Assembly (NCBI GenBank): GCA_023014335.1
Contig: JAECYW010000013.1
Coordinates: 868,001 to 932,000, forward strand
Reading direction: 5' to 3'
DNA from: Galerina marginata
Taxonomy: Eukaryota > Basidiomycota > Agaricomycetes > Agaricales > Galerinaceae
Length of the DNA: 64,000 nucleotides
The notes below the pieces were generated by a model. That model was not told the DNA's origin. It was given only the letters and a program-made list of their open reading frames with translations, and did not search any database. Below are positions 37,590 to 51,653 of the stretch, piece after piece (within the stretch, counting starts at the first letter, position 1; every line of letters starts with the position of its first letter). Position numbers and translations under genes: made by a program.

Positions 37590-39417
37590 ATGGCACTGCG
37601 TGTGTTCTTTTCGCTCCTTTCTCTTTCTTGTCGAAGTTCATCGCATGATAGCTCCTTTGACTTTTCCAGGAGACGACGCGTCGATTTCATCGCTTGTAAA
37701 CCAAGATACAACCATGCAAGAAGCTTTTTGGACTATTGACCAGGAAGTCAATAAATACCAGACCTATATTGTGACTCTGTGGAGGGGGAGGAATAGCTGT
37801 GCTCCAATTTCGCGACTTCCTCCTGAGATGCTTTGCAAAATCTTTGACTTCACAAGTCGGGACGAAACGCGAGGTTCACTACATTGGATCAAAGTCAGCC
37901 ACGTTTGCCATGCATGGCGTAACATAGCCGTAAACTCTCCGTCACTCTGGACTAATCTTCCGGTCACCAATGCACGCTGGACTGAGGAAATGCTTTCTCG
38001 ATCGAAAATGGCCAGCTTAACGGTCAAAGCTGATTTCTTATATTCATACCGCAAATATTTCGACGAGACAGTTGCCTCCGCTCTGCAACATGCATCGCGG
38101 ATACGACATCTGAGCTTGTCAAATGGCAATGCTGGCATGATACAAAAACTTCTCTCTGGTTTACCCAAGTCGGCCCCGAGGTTGGAAAGTCTCTGTATAC
38201 ATGTCACCCACCAACGCCCGATGTACCTGAGCGCCTCCAAGTCGGACGAAATCTGTGAACTACCCGAAACTGTTCTTTCCGGAGTGGATTGTCTACGTCA
38301 ACTGGAAGTTACTCGATGCAAAGTCAACTGGAATTCCCATCGTTGGAGCTTACTTACATATTTGAAAATTCACGACGCGCCATTGGCTTTTAGACTGACC
38401 AGAACCCAGCTAGTGGCTGCACTTAAACGAATGCCTCTTCTGGAGTCTTTGGATCTTCAAGAAACCTTCCTCGTGGCGGGTGACTCTGAACAACCACTTG
38501 AAAAAATATTTCTTGCTCATCTTGAAATGCTGACTATAGCATCATCAACCCCACAAGTGCAGATGTTTCTGGAAAGCATCTTGTTCCTTCCCACAGTCAT
38601 TCTCACAGTTATATGTAGACCAACGGGTACCAGTGGCTCAGATTTTTCAGGCGTGCTTTCTGAAATATCTTCCATTATCTCACCGTCAACGAAGTCTCCG
38701 GGACTAAGAGTTCGTACCCTCGAAATCTTACGACCTTCTACGGCCTCGGATGGCCTCCAGTTCAAGGCATACACCACTGTTGCATCTGACATGGAGACGG
38801 CGTATGGACATATCAAACCCAGTCTCGACGTGTCGTTGATTCATTCCATGGCGATGCCAGCCACAGCCCAAAAAATTTTCAAAGATGTTTGTGAAGCGAT
38901 TTCTTTGGGGAATGTTGTGAATTTGCACCTTCTCCTCTCCTATGGCGTTGGCTTTACAACTCGCATTCTGGCGGAAACATTTGGCCAACTGGATCACTTA
39001 CGGTCAGTGTGCGTCACGGGAGTGTGTTCGAAGGAATTTACGCAGGCATTACAAGAAATCCAAGCAAATCAGAATTTGAAAAAATCGCGGAATCCACCTC
39101 TATATTTTCGCGGCCTTCGTTCCATCTCAATGCGCGATGTCATCTTCGATGAGAACAGAGGCGACCTTACTATCGAGGCTTTACAAGACTGTCTTATTTG
39201 GAGGTATGAATGTGGAGTTGAGATCCTAGACTTGAAGATTGAAGACTGCTATGGGATTACGGTGACCAATGTGTTTCTTCTTGAAGACATCATCGTCAAT
39301 CTTGAGTGGGACGGCGCTGAGCTGGAACTTAGCGATGAAGAAGATAATGGCGATGAGGATGAGGATGAAGACGAAGACTCTGAGAATGGTTCAAACTTAG
39401 ACTATTGTCCATGGTAA
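37590..39417 (+). CDS. F-box protein, tandem copy 1
   Basis: Protein of about 590 residues, probably an SCF ubiquitin-ligase substrate adaptor. A two-exon model uses ATG 37590 (ATGGCACTGC, intron GTGTGTTC...TTTTCCAG) giving MALRDDASISSLVNQD; a start at ATG 37645 without an intron is also open. A helix (FWTIDQEVNKYQTYIVTLW) precedes the F-box: ISRLPPEMLCKIFDFTSRD, WIKVSHVCHAWRNIAVNSPS and LWTNLP. The rest is leucine-rich (ASRIRHLSLSNGNAGMIQKL, LRQLEVTRCKVNWNSH) and ends in an acidic tail rich in Glu-Asp. The next two genes are paralogues in the same orientation with the same intron position near the start. Target unknown. Confidence 0.87.
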
Positions 39418-39714
39418 AGCTAATATAAGAAGATCGAGACATTCGACAATTGGAGAGTCGAGCTGGAATATACTTAATCTTCATCCTTCTGTGACATGTT
39501 TGACTTGATTGTTTGCAAGCCCGACATCTTAGAACGTCTAGCACTTGTGCTCTAAACTCGCCTCTCAGGACTGGCGCTTGTCTGGCGCTTGCGGGGGGTA
39601 TATCAATTATGTAATCAAGTAAACAAGGCGTCATCCGTGTCTTTAAACTCTTTCTGTCACTGTCCGACTCACTCACAACCATCCACTGATCCCTGTGGCT
39701 TGTTCGGCTTCGCA

Positions 39715-41561
39715 ATGGTATACCGTAAGTCCACAGTTCAACTCCTTCATCCTTTCAGAACGCATCCATGTGTCTTCTTTCAGCTAGTTCATTTTTTCGA
39801 GATGAAGAGTCGATTCAGTTCCTGGTGAATGAAAATACAAGCAGGGAAGACGCTCTTCACGCTATAGATCAAGAGGTCAATAAACACAAAGCCTACTTAA
39901 TAGCCCTTTGGAAGCGGAGGAATACCTTTGTTCCGATATCGCGACTTCCCCCTGAGTTGCTTTGCAAAATTTTTGACTTCACAACCTGGAACCAAACGGA
40001 AGGTTCTCTACACTGGATCAAAGTCACCCATGTATGCCATGAATGGCGTAGCATAGCCTTGAACTCTCCTTCACTGTGGATCAATCTTCCCCTCGAGAAC
40101 GCTCGTTGGTCAGCGGAAATGCTTTCTCGGTCAAAAATGGCGAGCCTCGTCGTGGACGCAAATCCGCCGTCGTACCGCGACTTTCCCCTTGAAGCGGTTT
40201 CGTCGGCCCTACGGCACATATCACGAATCATTCACCTCAGCCTATCCGATGCCAACGCTGGCACGATACAGAAACTGCTCTCTGACTTGCCAAAGTCCGC
40301 ACCAAGGCTGGAAACTCTAAGTATACATGTTAGACCCCGATTCAGCACATACGCCTTCACCACTGACTCTACGCAGGGTCATTGCGAGCTTCCTGAAAAC
40401 GTTCTTTGCGAAATGGATTGTCTACACCGGCTTGAAGTCACTCGATGTAAAATCAACTGGGACTCCCACCTTTTCAGTTCGATCAGATCCTTGAAGATTC
40501 ATGACATTCCACCGGCTTCCAGACCGACGGCGACTCAGTTATGGAATGCTCTTAAACGCATGCCTCACCTGGGATCTATCGATCTTCATGATGCCCTACC
40601 CGTGTCAGAAGACTGCGGACCACCTCAAGGAACCATATTTTTTTCAAATCTTCAAAAATTGACAGTAACCTCCACCGCTCCAGAAGTGCAACTATTTTTC
40701 AATAGCATCTCTTTCTTGCCCACTGTTATTATTACTGTCGTGTGCAAAACCCTTTCCGGAAGCGGTCCAGATTTCATTGGTGTCCTATCAGCCATATCAA
40801 CCACGATCTCACCAACAGCAAAATCCTGCGGAATACTCATTCGTGGCCTTGAAGTCTCAACGCCGTCTGCGGGCTTGGATGGCCTCCGATTCCTGGCCTA
40901 CACAACATCAGACATCGAGGCTGACAATGGTACTACAACCCCCATTCTCGACTTGTCGCTATGTTGTGAAACGGCATTAGGGACGACAGTACACGATAAA
41001 CTTCTGATAGACATGTTTGGTGCAATTTCGTTGGGAAGTCTCATTGACCTGCGCCTAAAACCAGAGATCATGTTTTCATCCCGCGCGTTTGCGGAAACAT
41101 TCGGGACACTTCCTCACTTGCAGTCAGTTTACATTGCTGGAGCAGGCGCAGATTGTTTTACAATGGCATTGCAAGAAGTCCCATTACACCGAGACTTGAC
41201 AAAATCTCAGTATCCTGGCCTAGTTTTTTTCCCTGGCCTTCGTTTCATGTCGATGTATGACATCGACTTTGATGAAGACGACGGTGATCTCACTATCGAA
41301 GCTTTACAAGACTGTCTCATCTGGAGATACGAATGTGGCGTAGAAGTGTGGAAGTTGAACATCAAACAATGTTCTCGAATTACGGAGGATGAGGTGAATC
41401 TACTGCGAGAAATTATTGTCGATCTTGAGTGGGATGATCTAGAATTTGGATTTACCGACTACGAAGACGACGATGATTACGACGATGATCCAGAATACGA
41501 TGACTATGACTCCTCCGAAGCAGATGGGGAGTACATATTCGGATCCAATTCGTTTTGGTAA
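39715..41561 (+). CDS. F-box protein, tandem copy 2
   Basis: Paralogue of copy 1, similar along its whole length. A short first exon from ATG 39715 (MVYP) and an intron (GTAAGTCC...TTTCTTTCAG) give SSFFRDEESIQFLVNE, matching the copy 1 structure. Then HAIDQEVNKHKAYLIALWKR, the F-box ISRLPPELLCKIFDFTTWN, WIKVTHVCHEWRSIALNSPS and LWINLP, and a leucine-rich remainder with IIHLSLSDANAGTIQKLLSD and LHRLEVTRCKINWDSHL. The acidic tail (EDDDDYDDDPEYDDYDSSE) parallels copy 1. The frame is intact, so the gene is probably functional. Copies 1 and 2 are closer to each other than either is to copy 3. Confidence 0.87.
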
Positions 41562-41799
41562 GGTGAAAGTGTCTCGAACCTAACACGACAAGACTCTATA
41601 GATTTTGGCGTTCTTCGTCTTCCTTCCAGGTGATTAAGGATTGTCAAATCTTGTCAAATGTTTTGGACACTGTTTGGACTGCCAAAAATTCAAATATTTA
41701 GGCCCGTCTCTATGACGAAACTACAATGACTCGGATTACTTAATAGTAGTCTCACTTGTCTTCTTTGCCTTCACACCCGTTGATTGTAGACACACCAAT

Positions 41800-43603
41800 A
41801 TGCAAGGTGTGTTGGTATTTGACACATATGTATCTTTGTTTAATTTAATCATCCCTCTAGCCCCGGACAATAGCCAGACTTCTCTCAACTTGGAGCTAGT
41901 ACCCGACGGGACAAGAGTTGCAGAAGCTTTTCGAACAATTGACCAGGAAGCCAACAAGCACAGGAGTCACATTGTTTCTCTAATGAAACAACGGAATACT
42001 TTCGCTCCAATTTCGCGACTTCCTCCCGAAGTACTATGCAGGGTTTTTTATTTCGCGAGTAAGGAGGTTTCAAGAAGCCCCCTGGACTGGATAAAAGTTA
42101 GCCATGTAAGCCACAATTGGCGAAATATTGCTGTGAATGCTCCAACTCTCTGGACCAGTCCCCCCTTTGAGTATCCGCGTTGGGCTGAAGAAATGCTTGT
42201 CCGATCGAAAATGGCGAGCCTAGCATTGGACGCCGACTTTACATTGGGCATGTCCATCAAGACTGTTTGCGCATCTCTCCGTCATATTTCACGGACACGG
42301 AGTTTGCGTATAATGACACAGGATTCCAATATCATGACTGTCTTACTCCGTGATTTACCGAAGTCGGCGCCGAGACTGGAAGCGCTTTGCTTGTCTATCA
42401 TTCCTCAATACCAAACAAGTTACCAGCTTCCCGACGAAACGTTTTGCGACGTGTATCACCTCCGTCAAGTTGAATTGGTGGGATTTACTGTCGATTGGGA
42501 CTCCCAACTTTTAGGCTCGCTCACAAGTCTTAAGCTCCATGGTATCGGAAGGTCTGCCCGCCCAACGAGGACACAATTTTGGAACACCTTGAAGGGGATG
42601 CCTCTCCTGGATTCCCTAGACCTTAAAGACACCCTGCCACTCATGATGGACCCATCCATTTGCTAGACCTTCAGCAACTGACAGTAGCCTCTTCAGCAAC
42701 AGAGATCATTCCATTTTTGCAAGGTTGCGTATTTCCACCAACGACTGCAATTAAGTTTGCATCCGAATTCCGTACTACCACTCCTGGCGACTTCCATGCC
42801 ATACTTGCCGCACTGTCTTCTCGTCCTTACCCATCGTCAAGCACACACCAAATTAATATTCTTACATTGGAACTCTCGTTAATGTCGTCAGGTGTGAGCT
42901 TCCGAGCATTCTCGGGCATTTTATCCGATCTCGACCTGTGTAAACAGAGTTGCATACCCGATATCGACTTGTCATTCGACTACGTGCCGTCCATCCTTCT
43001 CGCGGACGAGATTACGCGCGTCCAGGAACTTTTCATCGGTGACGTGTTTGATGCGCTACCCTTGGCGAAACTGATCAAGTTACGCCTAAACTATACATTT
43101 CTTCCTGTATCAGTCCGCACCATCGTTGACATATTCGGAACACTCCCTGACTTAAACTCGTTACCTTTCTCTGGGTCTCGTATCTTCGCAAAAAATCTTT
43201 TCCTAGCGCTACAAGAAAACCTGCCAATCACAAAAAATAAGCGCATGACCAGATCGCAGAGTCAACACCCTCCTGTGGCGTTTCCGAGTCTCCGTGCAAT
43301 TGCTATGGAAGATGTCTCCTTTGAAGAGGTTGCCTACCATAACGTCCTTACTTTTTCCATGCTAGAAGATTGCCTCATATGGAGATGCGAGCATGGCTCA
43401 GAAATCCAAGAAATTCCTGCAATCGAATCATTGAAGGCGATGTTTCTCAGCTTCGGGAAATCGTCGTTGACGTAGACTGGGATGGAAGGGAGATGTATTT
43501 CAGTGACGAAGAGCATCACGCAGAGAACGATTACGAGGACGGTATGTATTACATGTATGACCCGGTGTTCATCGATGATCCTTTTGATGGTGGTTACGAA
43601 TGA
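41800..43603 (+). pseudogene. F-box protein, tandem copy 3, disrupted by two frame breaks
   Basis: Third paralogue. It starts MQAPDNSQTS after a short first exon (ATGCAAG, intron to CCCTCTAG) and keeps the F-box (ISRLPPEVLCRVFYFASKE, WIKVSHVSHNWRNIAVNAPT). The first break is near 42650-42666: the frame runs into TAG, while the homologous sequence resumes at once in another frame (IHLLDLQQLTVASS). About five codons are also missing compared with copies 1 and 2. A second break near 43410-43430 shifts from CEHGSEIQEIPA to NRIIEGDVSQLREIVVDVDW, after which an acidic end finishes at 43603. No splice sites bridge either break convincingly. Assembly error is an alternative. Confidence 0.78.
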
Positions 43604-44105
43604 AAAATGGCTGTACAAAAGTTATGGCTCAGCGACGTTATTCAATAGAAAAAGTTGATTGCAGGTTTAATGTCATTACACATAGGATATGAGATATTTC
43701 TTCTAAATAGCGATTTGATTTGCTGGCAAGGCTTTGTTATAAAATAATTAGCCCAGAGAAAGTGATGCCGATGATGAAAGAAGTATTACACCAGGAAAGG
43801 TTTAAAAATAACTCGCCTACAGATAGAAATGTTAAATGAAGGGTAACAATGTAATGTCATGGATAAAACGTCGTGACAAGGGAAAGGGAGTGAGGAGGAG
43901 GGGAGAAGGAAAGGAGAATGGTAGAACAGAAAGATAGAAGAAGAATCGGGTGGGATAAGACAACAAATTGTAACTTGTAAAAATTGGTTTTTTTACGGTT
44001 TCTTCAGAGCCAGAATAAATAACAAAGAACACAATAGATGTACGATACAATGGATATTGAAAGTGACCGCGAAGAGTTGCTGACGATAGATGCGTTTGAA
44101 GTTGT
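43604..44105. other. Intergenic between the F-box array and the PAK kinase
   Basis: A 502-bp 3'-to-3' interval, AT-rich, with purine-rich strings on the plus strand at about 43870-43930. I see no gene or repeat in it. Confidence 0.5.
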
Positions 44106-46785
<2,680 letters not shown>

Positions 46786-49700
46786 ATCCCGGGATCACGA
46801 CTGAAATAAAGAAACGGTCAGGATAAATTCAGATATTGTACTGCCTGGAGGGCGATGCAGCGAGCTCCTTGGCAGAAAGATAAATCCTGAGGTCCCGATG
46901 GTAGAAAGGGAGGAGCTACGAGGCAAATCGAATTTCGGACAATTACTTGTGACAACGATCAATAGCTGAGATATTGGTTGTCACGGCTATCAATGGTGAC
47001 GACGGAGTATCCTCTCAGGCACGTCGCGCTCACAAGGGCTGGCGATGGACAGATGAGGGAAGTCGCTGTTGGCGACGGCGAGAACGGGGGAGAAAGGAGG
47101 AGAAAGCGGGGGATGCTGCTGGGGCGATGGTAGCAATGAGGAAGACTCGTTTGCCTCTGCCCCAGTGTAATTGCCACTTTGGCCACCTTTGCAAAATTGC
47201 TAACTTCTTGATATCCAAATAACACGTGATGTTAATTTACGCCGTGCAGTGATCTCGGTCCTCGGAACGGACAAGTGTCTTATCATCCTTCCTTGCCTCA
47301 ATCCCAAAAATTCCCTGGATTTTGTTGCAAGTGCAGATAAACTCGGGTGGTCCTCTCGCCTTTTCTCTCAAATTTCGGGCTTTCAGGCCTCATCTGCGAA
47401 ATTATATAATCAACATTTCATCACCGTTGACCGCCCGAATCAGTTTCTCACAGCAGCCATAATGAATGCAGTTGAGCAGCCCCTTCGCATGCAGGGCGTT
47501 CTTCCCCGTCTATCCTACTTACCTACAGAGCCACAGGAGGTGACAGCCCTCCATTCTACCCAAAAATAGCCTCCTGCGGTTCCTTGGAATCAGCTTCGCA
47601 GAGCGACTTCCTAATACGACTCGAGTACTCCTTTCATATGCTCCAAATCGTGCTTCAAGAAGTTGGCGAGGCTTATTTTTATCTCGCCTTTGTTCCAGTC
47701 TTAAACCTACGCAATATAATTCGGGTAAGTACAAGGTAAGTACGGCATTTGTTTTGTGATCAGCACAACACCGTATCACAAGTGGAGTAGACGTGCGGGT
47801 GTGTCGGCCACTACTTCGCATGGCAAATACGAGACCTTATGAGAGTATTTTTTGAAAGTCCGCTGGTACACATACGTATCAAGAAAATGACCGCCGTGGT
47901 TAGTAGCCGCGTTACCACCGTCGAAAGCCCGCAAATAGCCTGATAAAATATGTACTTGATCATCCGGCGAACACTCCTTCGCATCAGGTTTTGCGCATAT
48001 TTGCTTCAATTGCTTGAATTTCCCAAGGCACTCTTCCACGTCAATTCCTTAGCAATTGCCTCGAAGCGCTCCGGAACACCGTAAACCACACGACCTTAAG
48101 TGCGAAAAAAAGCTCCTTCCGTGGCACAAAGCATTCCTGGAATCCGCTCTACGGTTGGCAAGCAGGGCAGGTTTGGTCGAAGCCTAATAAAGCCTAATCC
48201 GACAAGTTTTGGCAGGGTCCAGCTCAAGTCCAGCTGGGTTCCTTGCCACCGCCTCCAAAGTGATCACAATGACTATACCATTTATGCGAGCACTTTTCAA
48301 GTGTTAAGTCTACGCAGCCGTGAAGTTCTACCACACTGAGACATTCACTGGGCCTATTTGCCGCCCGAGGAGGAGATTCAAGGTGCAGCAGACCTTCGAG
48401 AATTGAAAACGCTGAAGTTACTTATTTTCTGGAAAGCACAGATCAACTGTCGGGCATTTATACCCCGCCGTTAATCACGTTCGTTGAGTGCGATCCGTTT
48501 TGGACGTTCCTGGGCTCATTCAAACATTCGCGGTTCAGAAACTCGAATGCGCGCCTACCCGCGCGACATTTGGTATATGTTCTGAACCAGGTCGCTCTGT
48601 TTTCCTGGATGCTTCACAAACGTAGCAACTGAGTTCTATATTGTCAGTAAAAGAAGCAGCTTATAGCTATTGTATGTCAAGCGGAAGTGCTTAAAATTTC
48701 AAAGGACATGGCGGCAAGCAAGAAACACACATAGACCGGAGGTGTAGAATAGTAGAGAGAATATTGGCGGCGGTTTCTGTTTTTTTAAGGCCAGGAGATA
48801 TCTGGGAGGCCGATAATAAGTAAACGGCGTCGAAAACTAGCATGGATTTTCTGTAAATTTGGTAAATTGAGTTTAAGTATTATAATGACAGGTTGAAGCA
48901 CACAGGCTATTTTCAAACATGTTTATCTCCAGAGCCATTAATATGTCCACTTGCTCCAGGGAAGGACTCCGACCTTCGGGAGCGCTCTGTAGAAGTATGA
49001 GAGGAGGTGCGCGCAGAAGTTGCGCGACGCGTTCGGTATGCCTAGTCAGCAAAATCGTTTTATCGGGCATAAATTCTGTAAATTTGTTGAATGAACATTA
49101 TGAACCTCACGTCCTTCATCCTTCAGAACCAAGGACCCCAGAAATAAAAACACACCTTATTCATTGTTGATTTATTGGCTAAATTGAAAAGCTCGACGAA
49201 AAAACTCACGCTTCACGACTACGCTGCAGACCATACACGTAACACGTTGAAGATGTAAAGATGAGAAATCACAAATTTCCATCCCTATTTATACCCGCAA
49301 ACAATACAACTAAAGTTCTGACACAATTTTAATGTCTCGACAAGGCGCTAGCTGCCTTAGGTTGACTTGACAAACTTCCTACAGATTGTATGATCCAATA
49401 AAATCTAATCAAGATCACGTTCTAAACGCAATTAACAGATTATAATGACATTAATCGCTCAAGTAAACGTCACGAAGTAAATCCAGAGTCAAGTCGAATG
49501 TACTAAAATGGAGTCAGCATTCCCCCATTCGGCCGACTGCCGACCCATGTCAATCTTCAATCTGATATAAGCGACAGGTCACCGACTCACCGGATGTGAC
49601 TGCAGATTACCCTCCGCTACAAATTTCATGGTACACTGGTGACTCCACCCATCAGTCACTCCGTACGCTTGATAAACGCGGTGGAAGGTAATAGCGCGAT

Positions 49701-51653
49701 GAGAAATAATAAAAGGGCCTGACATAAGTAGACAGCGGACATCATCTGAATGGAAGATCACTTCCAAGCTAGAACCCCTGGACGTACAGTGGACCCCTCT
49801 GGCTCTGATCATGCTCCAAAAGACCCTGTTTGACTCGCACTACCAATATTCCGCTAGTTGGATAGACAGACAGTCAAAATGTATGAAACATGACTACCAA
49901 CCTTCGATAATACCTGTACGAGAATCAAACCGACTTCGAGGCTATCCTCGATACCGTTTTGACCACATATCCCGAATGCCTTTCATTATCGGACACTGGC
50001 ACACACAGCCGTCGTAGGCATGGAAAACAATTAAACCTCCTACAACTTTGATACACCAACATAGCGAATATTAATCCATCCAACCACTGGCAGTAGATTC
50101 AGTTTAGATAAATACAGCTTGTGATCTCAAGGCAATATAATGACGACTCTCCAGAACACCCCCACACCACATATCAACCTTCTTCCAGGCTATCACGAGA
50201 GAAACAACGCCATTACGATTCGTCAAATTGAAAACCCAGAGAGAAACACTTGAGAAACACATACCGAGAACCGGTTCGGGTATTCTAACTACCGAAAAAT
50301 ACCCAAACATCGCCATACAACCGGGTAATGAAAAACGCAGGAGAGTCAAATCGTCTCAGAGGGTAAGACGATCCCTTATTACATAAGGTCTCGTAACTCG
50401 TTCTTTTGTTCTATATTATAACTCATGACAGTTTACGAAGATATTTATAGCCAAGTCCTTCAACTGGACATCCGGAGAAGGTCGAGTTTATCATTATGTA
50501 GGCCAACAATCAATACGCACGAGGCCTCTGAAGTCCTTGCCCAGCTCATGTCTAATCATGCCCTTTCAGGATCCTTTGTAGCTGAGTGTCAAGCCTCATC
50601 CAAGCTTCATCGTGCTAAGCCAGATGACCGATCGCGGGGAACCCATCGATCCATCTTTTGTTCCTCTACTGCTTCTAGAAAACGGCGCATGCCCGAGACT
50701 ACACCCAGAACAGCAACAGTCCCAGAAAGTCGATGCGCTTCAAGTTACAACAAATGACTCTTTTGTTCAACCGAATTGATGTCGAATATATCAAGCAATC
50801 AGGTTTCTCCAGTTTGTGGTAGCTGTAGGTCCAAGTTAGTAAGACAATTCGATCGGATGCTCACATATTTACTCCCGTTTACCTTGCCAAGCTTTGTAGG
50901 TCCACAATTGCGTTTATTTACCGATCCTCTTTTCGAATTATGTTCAATTTATGGGGTGTTCTTCGTCGTCCTGGCTCAGAACTTGGAAATGTTTCACAGG
51001 CGGTACATACACAAAAGACGTACAGTGGCTATACTGAACTCTTTCAAGGCTCAAAGCACCGCCCAATATTCACGGACACGATCCACTACCAATGACATGC
51101 ATAACACGACAATTTTTTCCACCCGCCGGGGCCTCAGTCAACGGACCCTCCGCAGAAAAGGTTGAAAAATGGTGGTTCTTACGACCTCCGAGATGAATAC
51201 CTTCACGTTGCCTCGTTGCCACAGACCCCTGGTGGGCATGCAGCTGTTCCTGGCTGTTCAGGACGCCAACCACCCAGTTCAAGCTGTATCTTGGCCAGTC
51301 CCAGTGGGGAACTACTATACTTAAATTTTAAATCATGAAACAGTATATAGTGCGCTTGATGTCCATAACTACAAATAATGCCAAACAGATAATGTGGGCA
51401 AAAAAACTGACGTGCGGAGGTTAAGTACTAGCAAAAGGAAGGTAGAGTGGATGACCAATGCCGATTTTATTGAACTACGGTAAAGATACTGGTTGTCCTA
51501 ATTTGATTAACATGATACAGTCGTTGTGAATGATTGTTGTAATACAGATGTTACTAGTCCCGAGTTAGTCAAAAGAAGTAAAAAACAACATGGTAGTCAT
51601 AAACGCGAAAGCTAGTAGAAAACAGGACCGAAAGCTGCAAAAGAAGAAAACAA
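46786..51653. other. Gene-poor interval, about 4.9 kb
   Basis: The first few hundred bases should hold the STE20 promoter. The remainder has no ORF I can assign. Two stretches look like decayed coding sequence: minus 47776-48045 (ECLGKFKQLKQICAKPDA ... GGHFLDTYVYQRTFKKYS, no ATG) and plus about 48350-48475 (LPPEEEIQGAADLRELKTL, leucine-rich, no start). A possible tiny spliced gene at 49470-49812 is listed separately. From about 49.8 to 51.5 kb only short unsupported ORFs occur. Confidence 0.45.
49470..49812 (-). CDS. Possible small two-exon gene, unknown function
   Basis: A true ATG (49810-49812) opens a 74-codon exon (MIRARGVHCTSRGSSLEVIF ... AEGNLQSHP). It is followed by a well-formed 88-nt intron candidate (49503-49590, GTGAGTCGG ... 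GCTGACTCCATTTTAG) and a short second exon YIRLDSGFTS ending in TGA. Donor, branch-like CTGAC and acceptor are all good, which is the only support. I recognise no family, signal peptide or domain, and chance is a serious alternative. Confidence 0.2.
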
